From NCBI GenBank assembly GCA_963082975.1, contig OY720345.1, positions 76,663,034 to 76,727,033 of the forward strand: DNA of 64,000 bases, given 5' to 3'. Source of the stretch: Labia minor. Its lineage: Eukaryota > Arthropoda > Insecta > Dermaptera > Spongiphoridae. A program made the position numbers and the translations under genes. Positions within the stretch are counted from its first letter, which is position 1. Each line of letters starts with the position of its first letter. Of the stretch, positions 35,520 through 47,055 are shown in pieces. A model generated the notes under the pieces. The model made no database searches. It was not told the DNA's origin and worked only from the letters and a program-made list of their open reading frames with translations.

Positions 35520-36744
35520 AAAAATGTATCTTATCTGATTTTTAAAATATTGATAAAATTAAATTTTTATAAAAATCAATAAGACGAATGATTAGATAGA
35601 TTAATAATATTTAGTTCGAAATTTTGTTAGTTTCGCCTTGAAACATTCAATTTAATTGTATATTTTTCTTTTCTTAAAATAGAATTAACATGATTGTGAA
35701 GTTAGAATTAAGCATTGGAATCTAATTAAAAAAGAAAATGTCGCATTACAAAGTTTTTGATATTTTGGCATAATATTGAATTACAATTAAATTATTTAGA
35801 AATCTGAGAATGTATAAACTTTAATCCTTCAAAAAAAAGATAAATAATTATTATTTATAAAAATTATATACTAAATTGAGAAATTGTGTATAAAGAAGGT
35901 ATTAAATTATATTTTATTATAAAAACTCTCCACTTACTATAAATGTATTGAAATTACAAATGGTATTCTAAATGAAAATTGTATAAATTCAATTAGTATA
36001 TTAGTATATAGATATATATATATATATATATATATCCCATTATTTTAGCATCTGATATATTCCATGCTTTTAAACTGATCAAATTTGTTATTTATTAATT
36101 TATTATAAAAATAAACTAATAATTAAAATGTTTCAATGTTTTTAAATTAATGAATAATTTTATGTGAATTTTTTTTTTTTTTTAAATCTCTAAATTTTGA
36201 TTTGCATATTTAAATCTAATAAAATATGTGAAAAGTGTGGTGTATCTCAGGAGTTCATCTCATGGTTTGAGCTTGCGGGCTTCCAATCCCTTCCTTTTCT
36301 CTCCTCAGTTTGGTTAGCCCCCCCCCCCCCCCACCTCCCCCAACTCTATCTCATCTTTCTTTCCTACCATTTCCCGAATGAGCCCAGTCCCCAGAGCGAG
36401 AAGCTTCTTTACACCCCATACTTACTCTTCATTCATTTTTTTTTCTTTATGAAAATCGACAGCGCCTAAGAACGCTCAAAGGGAGAAAAGCTGAAAGACT
36501 GACAATACATCTACACCTTGAGGGGGATTTACTTACATATTGACTTTCTTTTCTATTTTTTTTTCATTTTTTGTATTTTCTTTTTAAAAGACACAGAGAT
36601 CTTTTAAAGGGGTAAAGATCAATAATTTTTAATTATCTTTTATTCTATGAATGCCTCAAGAGTACAACTACAAAATAACAAAAAATAAAAAAAATTATCT
36701 CTAATTATGAATTTAAAAAGGAAAAACTATTGTATGATTAATCT
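35520..36744. other. spacer with TA run, C homopolymer and CT-rich patch
   Basis: (TA)n at 36011-36034; a run of about 16 C bases near 36318-36334; 36200-36560 is pyrimidine-rich. No gene recognised. Confidence 0.4.
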
Positions 36745-37068
36745 ATAGGGGTATAGGTATTTGTCTACACTTGTATTTAAAAAAAACCTCGGACTTTGTA
36801 CGTCCTATGCAAGGACAACGCCTATCAAGCCGGTTATATCAATGAGGAGGTGTCCTATGATCAGTAGAGCGGGTTCTCTCAACCTTTACCATGATTTTGA
36901 TGAGGCCCTATCAAGTAGCTATTCCCCAATGTTGTTCCCGGAGGCTGGGTTGACTCCGTCCCATAGACCCCAGCTAGGGAAATTCCCTTGCCAGGCCCGG
37001 GACTTGAACACGGGACCATATGAATGTGAGGCAGGTTCTCTACCCACACACCCAATGGCGCCTACTTG
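36745..37068 (-). mobile_element. tRNA-derived SINE
   Basis: On the minus strand it starts with a tRNA-like head: GGCGCCATTGGGTGTGTGGG, box A GTGGGTAGAGAACCTG, then box B GTGTTCAAGTCCC. A body of about 230 bp without coding follows and ends near CAAGTGTAGACAAATACC. A second head is at 51310-51438. A Pol III-transcribed SINE mobilised by a LINE is the natural reading. Confidence 0.65.
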
Positions 37069-37662
37069 AATTTATTATTCCAAAATATTTTAATTTAATT
37101 TTTTTTTATAAAAGAATGGGTTTGAAATAATTATAACTAATAAATGATAAAATGTATATATAATTAATAATTAATAGTGTGTTAATACCATATAGTAGTA
37201 ATAATCCAGATATTAAATTTGATCTATTCTAGAAGAAATTTCCCTCTTTTAGTTTATTATACTAGATTAAAATAGAAAATGTTTATGTAATTTAATATTA
37301 TTATTATTATTAATAATATTATTATTATAGTGAAATAAGATTAGGAGCTCATTACCGTCTTTCATGTTTCCCTATTCACATAGCATCTCTCCAAATACGT
37401 AGACGTCCCTCTCCCCTTTATAGCCCATCATTATCATCATTAAGATCCATTTATATATTATCTCATCCCCACTCTTATTTAATCTGTTGTCTATCATTAT
37501 GCATTCTCTATAATTGATCTCTCTATTAGAGAATATTTTTTTCAAGTAAAAATATTCCAATGAAATAATGTAATAAATAATTAATTTATAAATTTGATGA
37601 TTTTGATATTTTTTCTTTATCAAAATACAAAAGAACATAATAATTTAGTATTACTATAAAGT
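37069..37662. other. AT-rich spacer, nothing recognised
   Basis: Contains short TTA/TAA repeats at 37295-37330. No supported gene. Confidence 0.4.
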
Positions 37663-38200
37663 AGTGATTCTCAACTTTTTTGGCACTCTTTTAACGGTTT
37701 AAAAATTTGGCGGCACACAAAGAAAAAGATAAGTGTAAAGCCTAATTTACACGGGCTTAGTACTTGTCATTAGTTCAGGGGTGTGTTTTTGAACGCCCGC
37801 CGGCCTGTTGAAAAAGTTGGCTCATATTTTGATTTTTCATGTCTCTAAAAATAAAAGATAAATTTTATTATTAGTGTTTTCGAAATATGGTCCTCCGGCT
37901 CGGAAGACATTTTGAAAATTGGCCCGCATTTAAAAGTATTTGCCCACCCCTGAACTAATGACAGGTACTAAGCCCGTGTAAATTGGGCTTAATGGATGGT
38001 CTGTGGTGTAAAAGTTATTTACTTATTTAACATATTGAAAAAATTGAAAAAAGTCGAAAATGTTTAAGAGCCTGATCGCAAAAACATTTTACCTTTTTTT
38101 TACATACATACATATAAAATAAATAAGTACTTTTTCTTAATTTGAACTTTACATTTGTAAAATTTGTCGGCACATTTTGAAAATCTCGCCAATAGTATAA
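37663..38200. mobile_element. hAT-like fragment, one terminus only
   Basis: TAGTGATTCTCAACTTTTTTGGCAC at its left edge resembles the hAT terminus CAGTGGTTCTCAAC, and GGCGGCACAC follows. No matching right terminus was found. A palindromic element lies inside it (37738-37991). Confidence 0.4.
37738..37991. mobile_element. palindromic TIR element
   Basis: About 55-bp arms: AAGCCTAATTTACACGGGCTT at the left and its reverse complement at the right, meeting a CAGGGGTG / CACCCCTG pair about 38 bp in. The inner pair resembles hAT ends, but its flanks are reverse complements, not direct repeats, so one element with long TIRs is the simpler reading. Confidence 0.6.
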
Positions 38201-38692
38201 TTTATAAAGATAGATATACAAATATATAATAATAGATTAAAAAAATATCGATGATGAAAAGATGAAAGAAGTGGTTTTTCGATTATTAAGCAATTACTTA
38301 TATTTAATAAAATATAGATGAAGGGTGGATAGTATAAAGTATTGTTTTCGGAGACGGTAAAGTTTATTAACTTTTTTTAAAAACGAGCTCTATCGCCAAA
38401 GGCAAATACTTGTAAAGAAAAGATCAGAAATTTTAATTGGATGTCATTCTTATCCTCCGAAAACATTAAAAGAAAAAAAAATTGAATATTTTTTTTTTTA
38501 TTTTTTTTTTTTTTTTAATAAACATTCTCAATTAATTCTTAAAATAGAATTTTAAAATATTCTGTTTTTATAATTATATTTGTCATTCTTAATTTTTAAT
38601 TAAATCTCAAGTTAGAAGAAGATTATTTGTGATTTATTAAGAAAAAAAAAACTGTCAACAAATCAAATTATTTAATAAACAATATTCACCAT
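38201..38692. other. AT-rich spacer, nothing recognised
   Basis: Long T and A runs; no supported feature. Confidence 0.4.
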
Positions 38693-38694
38693 TA

Positions 38695-39854
38695 AGGTAA
38701 TGGCACCTATAGATGACATGGCACCTATAGATGACACTTTTGAATTTAAACTAAAAAAATAAGCAAATTTTAAAACATACGCGGAATTTTTTTTTTTAAA
38801 TGATAGTTTTGTTTTTCCACCACCTGAGATTTCCTACAACAATACAATAAGTCGCCCTATTTTTTATCTTTTAAATTGAAAAGCAGAAAGGATCGTCAAC
38901 AATTGATTTTTTCAACAAATCTTAAAGATAACCTTAAGGGAAGTAATGTTCTTAATTAGTATTTTATGTTTTTATTTTCATATTTATCAATAATTTAATA
39001 ACTACATTATAAAATAGACTTAATATAGATATAAATCACTTCAATTTAAACACCTAATTTTTAAAAGTATCTTTTTTATCAACCGTGTCATCTATAGGTG
39101 CCCCTAAAAATTGTTTTTCCTATAGATGAAAGCAATGTCAGCTATAAGTAGGTTTTTAAAAAAATTGTCTATTATATTAATAGATGTAAAGAGGAGATAA
39201 TTTTATATAATTCACAACCAAGTTGCATGTCTGAATAAAGGTGACACTGTGTTTTATCTTTAGGTTTTTCATTGTCAGAAAATTTTTTTCTGTTCCAGAA
39301 CTTCAAACACTATTTTTTTGAAAATTTTTTTAAATTACTCTGTTCTCAATGTATAAATAAAAATGCATAATTAAAAAAAGATTTGTTTAAAATCAATTTT
39401 TTATTTTATTATAATAATCAGCTAAAAATAAAATCAATCACAATAAATATATCTAATGTATCATTTTATGAAACCTGATTTTTTTATTATAACTAAAGTT
39501 AAATCAGCAACAAGGTGTTGGAAAGATGTTTTACTTTGTAAATAAATAAGTTGAAGATAAAGAGAGCAAGCGAAGTGAAAAAAAGTAGATGTCATCTTTG
39601 GGTTCCATAATTGTCATCATTAGGTTCCACCAAAATTTTTGGTGTCATCTATAGGTGCCTTTTGATTACTTTGAAAAAAAATTATATTTCCTCTTAAACT
39701 CATATAAAAGTTTAAAATATTTATCCTGGTGATAAAAGGTAAGATAAGCTTTATAATAACCAAAAGATTTTTTTTGTGAGACGTATAGTTTCAGTTTTAT
39801 AAAAGAAAATAGCGACAAGAGCGCTTAAAATGTCATCTATTGGTGCCATTACCT
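38695..39854. mobile_element. non-autonomous TIR element (TA target) with repeated internal sites
   Basis: 1160 bp with ends AGGTAATGGCACCTATAGAT and its reverse complement (one mismatch), TA on both sides. The phrase GGCACCTATAGATGACA occurs twice in tandem at the left end and recurs in reverse at about 39087, 39641 and 39831, with a weaker copy near 39120. Such repeated subterminal sites usually bind the transposase. No coding region for one. Confidence 0.7.
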
Positions 39855-39914
39855 TAATATAAAAATGAATGTATTTATTATGTTTGAAATACAAATCTTT
39901 ACAAAATTATAATA

Positions 39915-41064
39915 GACTGCTGCTCAGAGCGCCTTCGGCGCTCTTCACACCTAGACGGGGGCTCCGCCCCCTGTACCCCCGAGTGGTACATAGTATTTGG
40001 TTGAAAGTAGTAAAAGGTTTTCATCCATTTTGTTTCAATCCGTATATTTATAAAACATTCATTTCTTTTTGTTTTCTTATTCAAAATCTATTTTAATTTA
40101 ATCAGTAAATTAATTATATATATTATTATTATTGTATATGTTATATCTATCTATCTATGTGGCTCAAAGATACTCGAAAGTTCTTGGCCGCAACAACCAC
40201 ATTTCTCCAAGTGTCCTATCCTAAGCCCTTGTCCCATCTCTCTTACGTCCCTTCCTACGCGTCAATAAATTTAAAAAATATATCCAATTTAAAAATGTCA
40301 AAAATTTAAAACAACTTTATATCATCATATTTTAATTTTATATATAATATATATATATATTTAGTAATTAATAATAGAGTAATTAAATTAAAATAAAAAA
40401 CAAAGATAATATAATTCAGTCATTTTAATTCAGGTTAAATAATATTTTTTTTTATTATTCAATGATAAAATTTATATATTATTATATATATATTATAGAA
40501 AAGAAGAAATATTCAATTAAATAAAAAATAATTTAAGATAAAAATATGATCTAATAAATATTTTAATTAAATTGAGAACTTTTAGAATAAATTATTTAAT
40601 TGAATTGATATTTGTATATTAGAATTTAAAATAAAAAGTGAAATATTATAATAATTCTTCGATTGGGAATCGCTATGATAATTCATTGTTTGAAATGATT
40701 CCGCTAGGCCGACAGTGAGCCGCGAGCTGCTCTTGAATGAACAACACGGAGAATTATATAAACTTTAAAAAAATAATTTCTGCGGTTATTGATAAGATAT
40801 TAATAAAATTTATAGCCTATGTTACTCTAGAGGTATATAAGAATATTGTGATGTAATTTCAAAGAAATCGGTTCAGCGAATTCTGAGTCTATAAAATAGT
40901 AATTTTCCGGACAGACAGACCGACAGACAGACAGACAGACAGACAGACGTGAAAAATTCTAAAGTCACTTTTGGATTCTAGAGGTCATGAAACGCGAAGA
41001 TATGCAAAAATTTTTAAATTCTGAGCAATGTGCAGACAAAAACCTTTTTTTATATATATATAGA
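39915..41064 (-). mobile_element. Helitron family C copy with captured LINE fragment
   Basis: On the minus strand it starts TC at 41064-41063 after A, and ends in the perfect hairpin AGAGCGCC-GAA-GGCGCTCT (about 39925); the terminal CTAG is altered. GACAGACAG microsatellite at 40911-40947. LINE sequence (GTTCTTGGCCGCAACAACC..) lies at 40155-40262, at the same internal point as in the 16620 copy. Its TC end abuts the satellite array exactly. Confidence 0.7.
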
Positions 41065-41065
41065 T

Positions 41066-44000
41066 TTTTAAAAATTTCTTTTTTTAATTTTACCGTCAAA
41101 GTTATGAAAGGTTGGCCGACGATAACCCTCGGTTTTCGGCATAAAAAAATAATTATTCATCAGAAATATCAATAATAAATTTTTTTAATATTTTTATGAT
41201 GTAAAATGAACGAATTTATTATTTATTTAAAAAAATTTCATTTTTTAATTTTACAGTAAAAATTATGAAAGATCATCGTAGGATGACCCTCCGTTTTCGG
41301 CATAAAAAAATAATTATTCATCAGAAATATCAATAATATTTTTTTTTAATATTTTTATGATGTTAAATGAACGAATTTATTAATTATTTAAAAAAAATTT
41401 CATTTTTTAATTTTACAGTAAAAATTATGAAAGGTCATCGTAGGATGACCCTCCGTTTTCGGCATAAAAAAATAATTATTCATCAGAAATATCAATAATA
41501 AATTATTTTAATATTTTTATGATGTAAAATGAACGAATTTATTATTTATTTAAAAAAAATTTCATTTTTTAATTTTACAGTAAAAATTATGAAAGGTCAT
41601 CGTAGGATGACCCTCCGTTTTCGGCATAAAAAAATAATTATTCATCAGAAATATCAATAATATTCTTGTTTAATATTTGTATGATGTTAAATTGAACGAA
41701 TTTATTATTTTTATATTAAAAATTTCATTTTTTAATTTTATCTTAAAAATTATGAAAGGTCATCGTAGGATGATGACCCTCCGTTTTCGGCATAAAAAAA
41801 TAATTATTCATCAGAAATATCAATAATATTCTTTTTTAATATTTTTATGATGTTAAATTGAACAAATTTATTATTTTTTTATTAAAAATTTCATTTTTTA
41901 ATTTTACAGTAAAAATTATGAAAGGTCATCGTAGGTGACCCTCCGTTTTCGGGATAAAAAAATAATTATTCATCAGAAATATCAATAATATTCTTTTTTA
42001 ATATTTTTATGATGTTAAATTGAACGAATTTATTATTTTTTTATTAAAAATTTCATTTTTACCGACCGACGATAGTAAGGGAGGTATTGTTTTCACACCA
42101 AATTTCACATGTGGAGATTTTTACATATCTCCACGAATCATGCATTTTCTAAACAGAAAAAAGTATTTTTAGCATGATGTCTGTCCGTCTGTCCGTCCGT
42201 CTGTCCGTCTGTCCGTCCGTATAGATGTGTACAGCCTGAACGGCTCAACCGATTTTGATGAAATTTGGCATATTTACTTAATGCATCAGTGGGATGAATT
42301 GATCAACTTTTGGTGCAATTCCGGAAACCGGAAATGGTAGTATTAGCGATCGACGATAGGAAGGAAAGGGTTATTTTCACACCAAAGGAGATTTTTTTAT
42401 ATATCACCACGAATCATGCACTTTGTATTGGTTTTATCCTCGAGAAAAATCATATTTATTAGTTTTTTCTTGATTTAAAATTATATGACGTCATCCAACC
42501 ATTCATGACGTCACAGCCTGGTCTTGCATATATATTATAAATAAAATAAAATTAAAAATGTTTATATTTATTATTTAAGTATCCATTGTTTTTTATTACA
42601 TTAATAGATATATGAAAATTATTTGAAATTGTTTCTGTAGCTTGAAATTAATTTATTTCAAACCGTCGGTCGGTTCGGACCTGGTCACAGGTCAACTTAT
42701 TTAATTTTATCTTAAAAATTATGAAAGGTCATCGTAGGATGACCCTCCGTTTTCGGCATAAAAAAATAATTATTCATCAGAAATATCAATAATATATTTT
42801 TTTAATATTTTTATTATGTAAAATAAACGAATTTATTATTTTTTTATTAAAAATTTCATTTTTTAATTTTATCTTAAAAATTATGAAAGGTCATCGTAGG
42901 ATGATGACCATCCGTTTTCGGCATAAAAAAATAATTATTTTATGATGTAAAATGAACGAATTTATTATTTATTTTTAAAAATTTCTTTTTTTAATTTTAC
43001 CGTCAAAGTTATGAAAGGTTGGCCGACGATAACCCTCGGTTTTCGGCATAAAAAAATAATTATTCATCAGAAATATCAATAATAAATTTTTTTAATATTT
43101 TTATGATGTAAAATGAACGAATTTATTATTTATTTAAAAAAATTTCATTTTTTAATTTTACAGTAAAAATTATGAAAGGTCATCGTAGGATGACCTTCCG
43201 TTTTCGACATAAAAAAATATTTATTCATCAGAAATATCAATAATATTTTTTTTTAATATTTTTATGATGTTAAATGAACGAATTTATTAATTATTTAAAA
43301 AAAATTTCATTTTTTAATTTTACAGTAAAAATTATGAAATGTCATCGTAGGATGACCCTCCGTTTTCGGCATAAAAAAATAATTATTCATCAGAAATATC
43401 AATAATAAATTTTTTTAATATTTTTATGATGTAAAATGAACGAATTTATTATTTATTTAAAAAAATTTCATTTTTTAATTTTACAGTAAAAATTATGAAA
43501 GGTCATCGTAGGATGACCCTCCGTTTTCGGCATAAAAAAATAATTATTCATCAGAAATATCAATAATAAATTATTTTAATATTTTTATGATGTAAAATGA
43601 ACGAATTTATTATTTATTTAAAAAAAATTTCATTTTTTAATTTTACAGTAAAAATTATGAAAGGTCATCGTAGGATGACCCTCCGTTTTCGGCATAAAAA
43701 AATAATTATTCTTCAGAAATATCAATAATATTTTTTTTTAATATTTTTATGATGTTAAATGAACGAATTTATTATTTATTTAAAAAAAATTTCATTTTTT
43801 AATTTTACAGTAAAAATTATGAAATGTCATCGTAGGATGACCCTCCGTTTTCGGCATAAAAAAATAATTATTCATCAGAAATATCAATAATAAATTTTTT
43901 TAATATTTTTATGATGTAAAATGAACGAATTTATTATTTATTTAAAAAAATTTCATTTTTTAATTTTACAGTAAAAATTATGAAAGGTCATCGTAGGATG

Positions 44001-44940
44001 ACCCTCCGTTTTCGGCATAAAAAAATAATTATTCATCAGAAATATCAATAATAAATGTTTTTAATATTTTTATGATGTTAAATGAACGAATTTATTAATT
44101 ATTTAAAAAAAATTTCATTTTTTAATTTTACAGTAAAAATTATGAAAGGTCATCGTAGGATGACCCTCCGTTTTCGGCATAAAAAAATAATTATTCATCA
44201 GAAATATCAATAATATTTTTTTTTAATATTTTTATGATGTTAAATGAACGAATTTATTAATTATTTAAAAAAAATTTCATTTTTTAATTTTACAGTAAAA
44301 ATTATGAAAGGTCATCGTAGGATGACCCTCCGTTTTCGGCATAAAAAAATAATTATTCATCAGAAATATCAATAATAAATTTTTTTAATATTTTTATGAT
44401 GTAAAATGAACGAATTTATTATTTATTTAAAAAAAATTTCATTTTTTAATTTTACAGTAAAAATTATGAAAGGTCATCGTAGGATGACCCTCCGTTTTCG
44501 GCATAAAAAAATAATTATTCTTCAGAAATATCAATAATATTTTTTTTTAATATTTTTATGATGTTAAATGAACGAATTTATTATTTATTTAAAAAAAATT
44601 TCATTTTTTAATTTTACAGTAAAAATTATGAAAGGTCATCGTAGGATGACCCTCCGTTTTCGGCATAAAAAAATAATTATTCATCAGAAATATCAATAAT
44701 ATTCTTTTTTAATATTTTTATAATGTTAAATTGAACGAATTTATTATTTTTTTATTAAAAATTTCATTTTTTAATTTTATCTTAAAAATTATGAAAGGTC
44801 ATCGTAGGATGATGACCCTCCGTTTTCGGCATAAAAAAATAATTATTTTATGATGTAAAATGAATGAATTTATTATTTATTTTTAAAAATTTCTTTTTTT
44901 AATTTTACCGTCAAAATTATGAAAGTTTGGCCAACATAAA
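41066..44940 (+). repeat. satellite array, ~162-bp monomer, about 20 units
   Basis: A monomer of about 161-163 bp repeats head to tail, with a core GGTCATCGTAGGATGACC, then CTCCGTTTTCGGCATAAAAA and ATTATTCATCAGAAATATC. The core is a perfect hairpin (GGTCATC/GATGACC). Cores lie near 41273, 41434, 41598, 41761, 41928, 42727, 42890 and then from 43178 to 44796. Two monomers (41106, 43013) have the variant GGTTGGCCGACGATAACC instead, and each block ends in a short monomer that lacks the ATTCATCAGAAATATC part. A family A element interrupts the array at 42061-42699. The right edge runs into a LINE fragment. Confidence 0.9.
42061..42699 (+). mobile_element. Helentron-type element, family A copy 4, inside the satellite
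   Basis: 639 bp from ACCGACCGACGATAG to AGGTCAACTTA, so the element's own 5' end is on the left here. The monomer reads CATTTTT before it and TTTAATTTTATC after it. Against an unbroken monomer (CATTTTTTAATTTTA) this fits insertion into the T run with at most 2 T duplicated or counted as element ends. Confidence 0.8.
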
Positions 44941-45087
44941 AAATACTTATGAACTATAGACGGATGAAGTATTATGAGATATAATTGCGGCTTAAGGCTA
45001 AATCGTTCAATATTAATTAATATATTTTCATTATGACAACCACAAATTCAAAATTTCTGTTCACTAATTATTTGTAGACTTTAGTAA
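44935..45087 (+). pseudogene. LINE reverse-transcriptase fragment at the satellite edge
   Basis: ACTATAGACGGATGAAGTATTATG..GCGGCTTAAGG..AATCGTTC and TTCACTAATTATTTGTAGAC match the LINE inside the Helitron at 17648-17775, where the better-kept copy translates as a CGFRPNRST-type motif and an RT motif A region. Dead fragment. Confidence 0.6.
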
Positions 45088-45431
45088 AATATATATATAT
45101 AAATTGTTTTGTTTCATATGAAATATTTTTATATCATTCCAAAGCTTTAATAAATGCTTTCTATTTTATAGAATATTTTAAAAAAATTAACAAAATATAA
45201 ATTAAGCAAAACTCAAATGCCAGTCTTCCATTTAACCCCTAAAAAATGTAATTTTTTTTTATTTTATTTATAATCAAGATTTTGGATGGATTATTTCTTT
45301 GAAATTTAATCATGATGAAAAAAAATAAAAATTAAGATGGTTTCAGACCAAATGATAAATTATCCAAAAAGGGAAATAACTATTACCAATTATTAATTAG
45401 TATTTTGCAATTTTAATATTAATATTGAAAT
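45088..45431. other. AT-rich spacer, nothing recognised
   Basis: No supported feature. Confidence 0.4.
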
Positions 45432-46495
45432 TGTAACGTTTAAAATTACGCGCTCGAGCTTCCCTCTGGTGACGAGTGACTGTCGATTGTTGCCAAGCTA
45501 ACTTTTTACCGACCGACGATAGTAAGGGAGGTATTGTTTTCACACCAAATTTCACATGTTGTGATTTTTACATATCTCCACGAATCATGCATTTTCTAAA
45601 CAGAAAAAAGTATTTTTAGCATGATGTCTGTCCGTCCGTCTGTCCGTCCGTATAGATGTGTACAGCCTGAACGGCTCAACCGATTTTGATGAAATTTGGT
45701 ATATTTTCTTAATGCATCAGTGGGATGAATTGATCAACTTTTGGTGCAAATCCGTGAACCGGAAGTGGTAGTATTAGCGATCGACGATAGGAAGGGAAGG
45801 GTTATTTTCACACCAAATTTCACATGAGGAGATTTTTTTATATATTACCACGAATCATGCACTTTGTATTGGTTTTATCCTCGGGAAAATCATATTTATT
45901 AGTTTTTTCTTGATTTAAAATTATATGACGTCATCCAGCCATTCATGACGTCACAGCCTGGTCTTACATATAAATATATACATATATTATAAATAAATTA
46001 AAATTAAAAATATTTATGTTATATGCCTATATGTTTTTTATTACATTAATAGATATATTAAAATTATTTGAAATTGTTTCTGTAGCTGGAAATTAATTTA
46101 CTTCAAACCGTCGGTCGGTTCGGACCTGGCCACAGGTCAACTTATTTTTTTCTGCGTTGCCGATGTCTCTGTTAAGCTTATCGTTTTCTCTCTTTTGAAT
46201 TTAGAAATTTAAAATATCTTATCATCTCTAAAGTATATATATGAATCACTGCTCAAATTCAAAAATTATCTTTTGTCACGGTGAGTAAAAGAAATAAAAA
46301 AATAACTACTTGTAAACATATATATATTATTCATAATTTACTACTAATTTACTACTAATTTGTTCATTCTTTATTTTAGTTTTTTATAATAAGTATAAGT
46401 CTTTGTATTATGTTGCCATCCCAGCCGAATCCTGGTCAATAAATAAATTATTTAATTCATCAATTTTTTTTTATTTTTATTTTTCCTTGTTATTT
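45432..46495 (+). repeat. candidate 5' LTR, split by a family A element
   Basis: Begins TGTAACG and ends TTTACA directly before a primer-binding site. Without the family A insertion (45508-46144) it is about 430 bp. An AATAAATAAA stretch lies near its end (46437). No second LTR was found downstream, so the call rests on the TG..CA ends and the PBS. Confidence 0.5.
45508..46144 (+). mobile_element. Helentron-type element, family A copy 5
   Basis: 637 bp, both termini present; preceded by CTTTTT and followed by TTTTTTTC, again a T-tract target. The GGAC/AGAC microsatellite is short here (about 45625-45650). Confidence 0.8.
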
Positions 46496-46499
46496 ACAA

Positions 46500-46520
46500 A
46501 TGGCGCCCGAAAGGTGGAAC
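46500..46520 (+). promoter_or_regulatory. retroelement primer-binding site
   Basis: TGGCGCCCGAAAGGTGGAAC directly follows the candidate LTR. TGGCGCCCGAA is the well-known complement of a lysine-type tRNA 3' end used by many LTR elements; the tRNA assignment is from memory of that motif. Confidence 0.65.
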
Positions 46521-47055
46521 TGGCAGCCTAATCAACAAGACTTTTGAATCGAAGAAGATTAGAAGGTACCGTCTCTTAAATGAACACTTAACAACTTTTT
46601 TGTTGAAAAGATATTTCTTCCTTCCAATTTCATATTTTATTATTATTTAAAACAATTTCTTATATTATTAATATTTCTTATATTATTATTTTGTATATTA
46701 AAAGAAGAAAATAATCCTTTAATATTTCAAAGTATAAATATCATTTCAAATATTAAATAACTATTTTGATCTAATTTCATTTAAATTAAATTATTTCTAA
46801 AATCTAAATTAATTTATCTATGTATAAAATTTACATAATTTATTAATAATAATAATAATAATAAAACATTATATAAATACCAAAAAAAAAATATTATATA
46901 TATTCTTTTGTAAACTTACCGTGACATTGAAATTTAACTTAAACTTTTTATTTTTGAATTTTTTAAAATTTTCTTTGCTCTATCTAATAAATAATAGATA
47001 GATATTTACTATATTTCCAGAAAGCTCACATATCCTTCTCATAAACTTATTCACA

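Noticed and set aside
36761-37069. A 102-residue protein
   Set aside because: It is the antisense reading of the tRNA-derived SINE.
39869-40096. Short proteins on both strands (also at 15220-15447)
   Set aside because: Both are readings through the Helitron terminal hairpin region.
41066-44940. CRISPR-like array because of regular hairpin-containing repeats
   Set aside because: Whole 162-bp units repeat with no unique spacers, and the DNA is eukaryotic.
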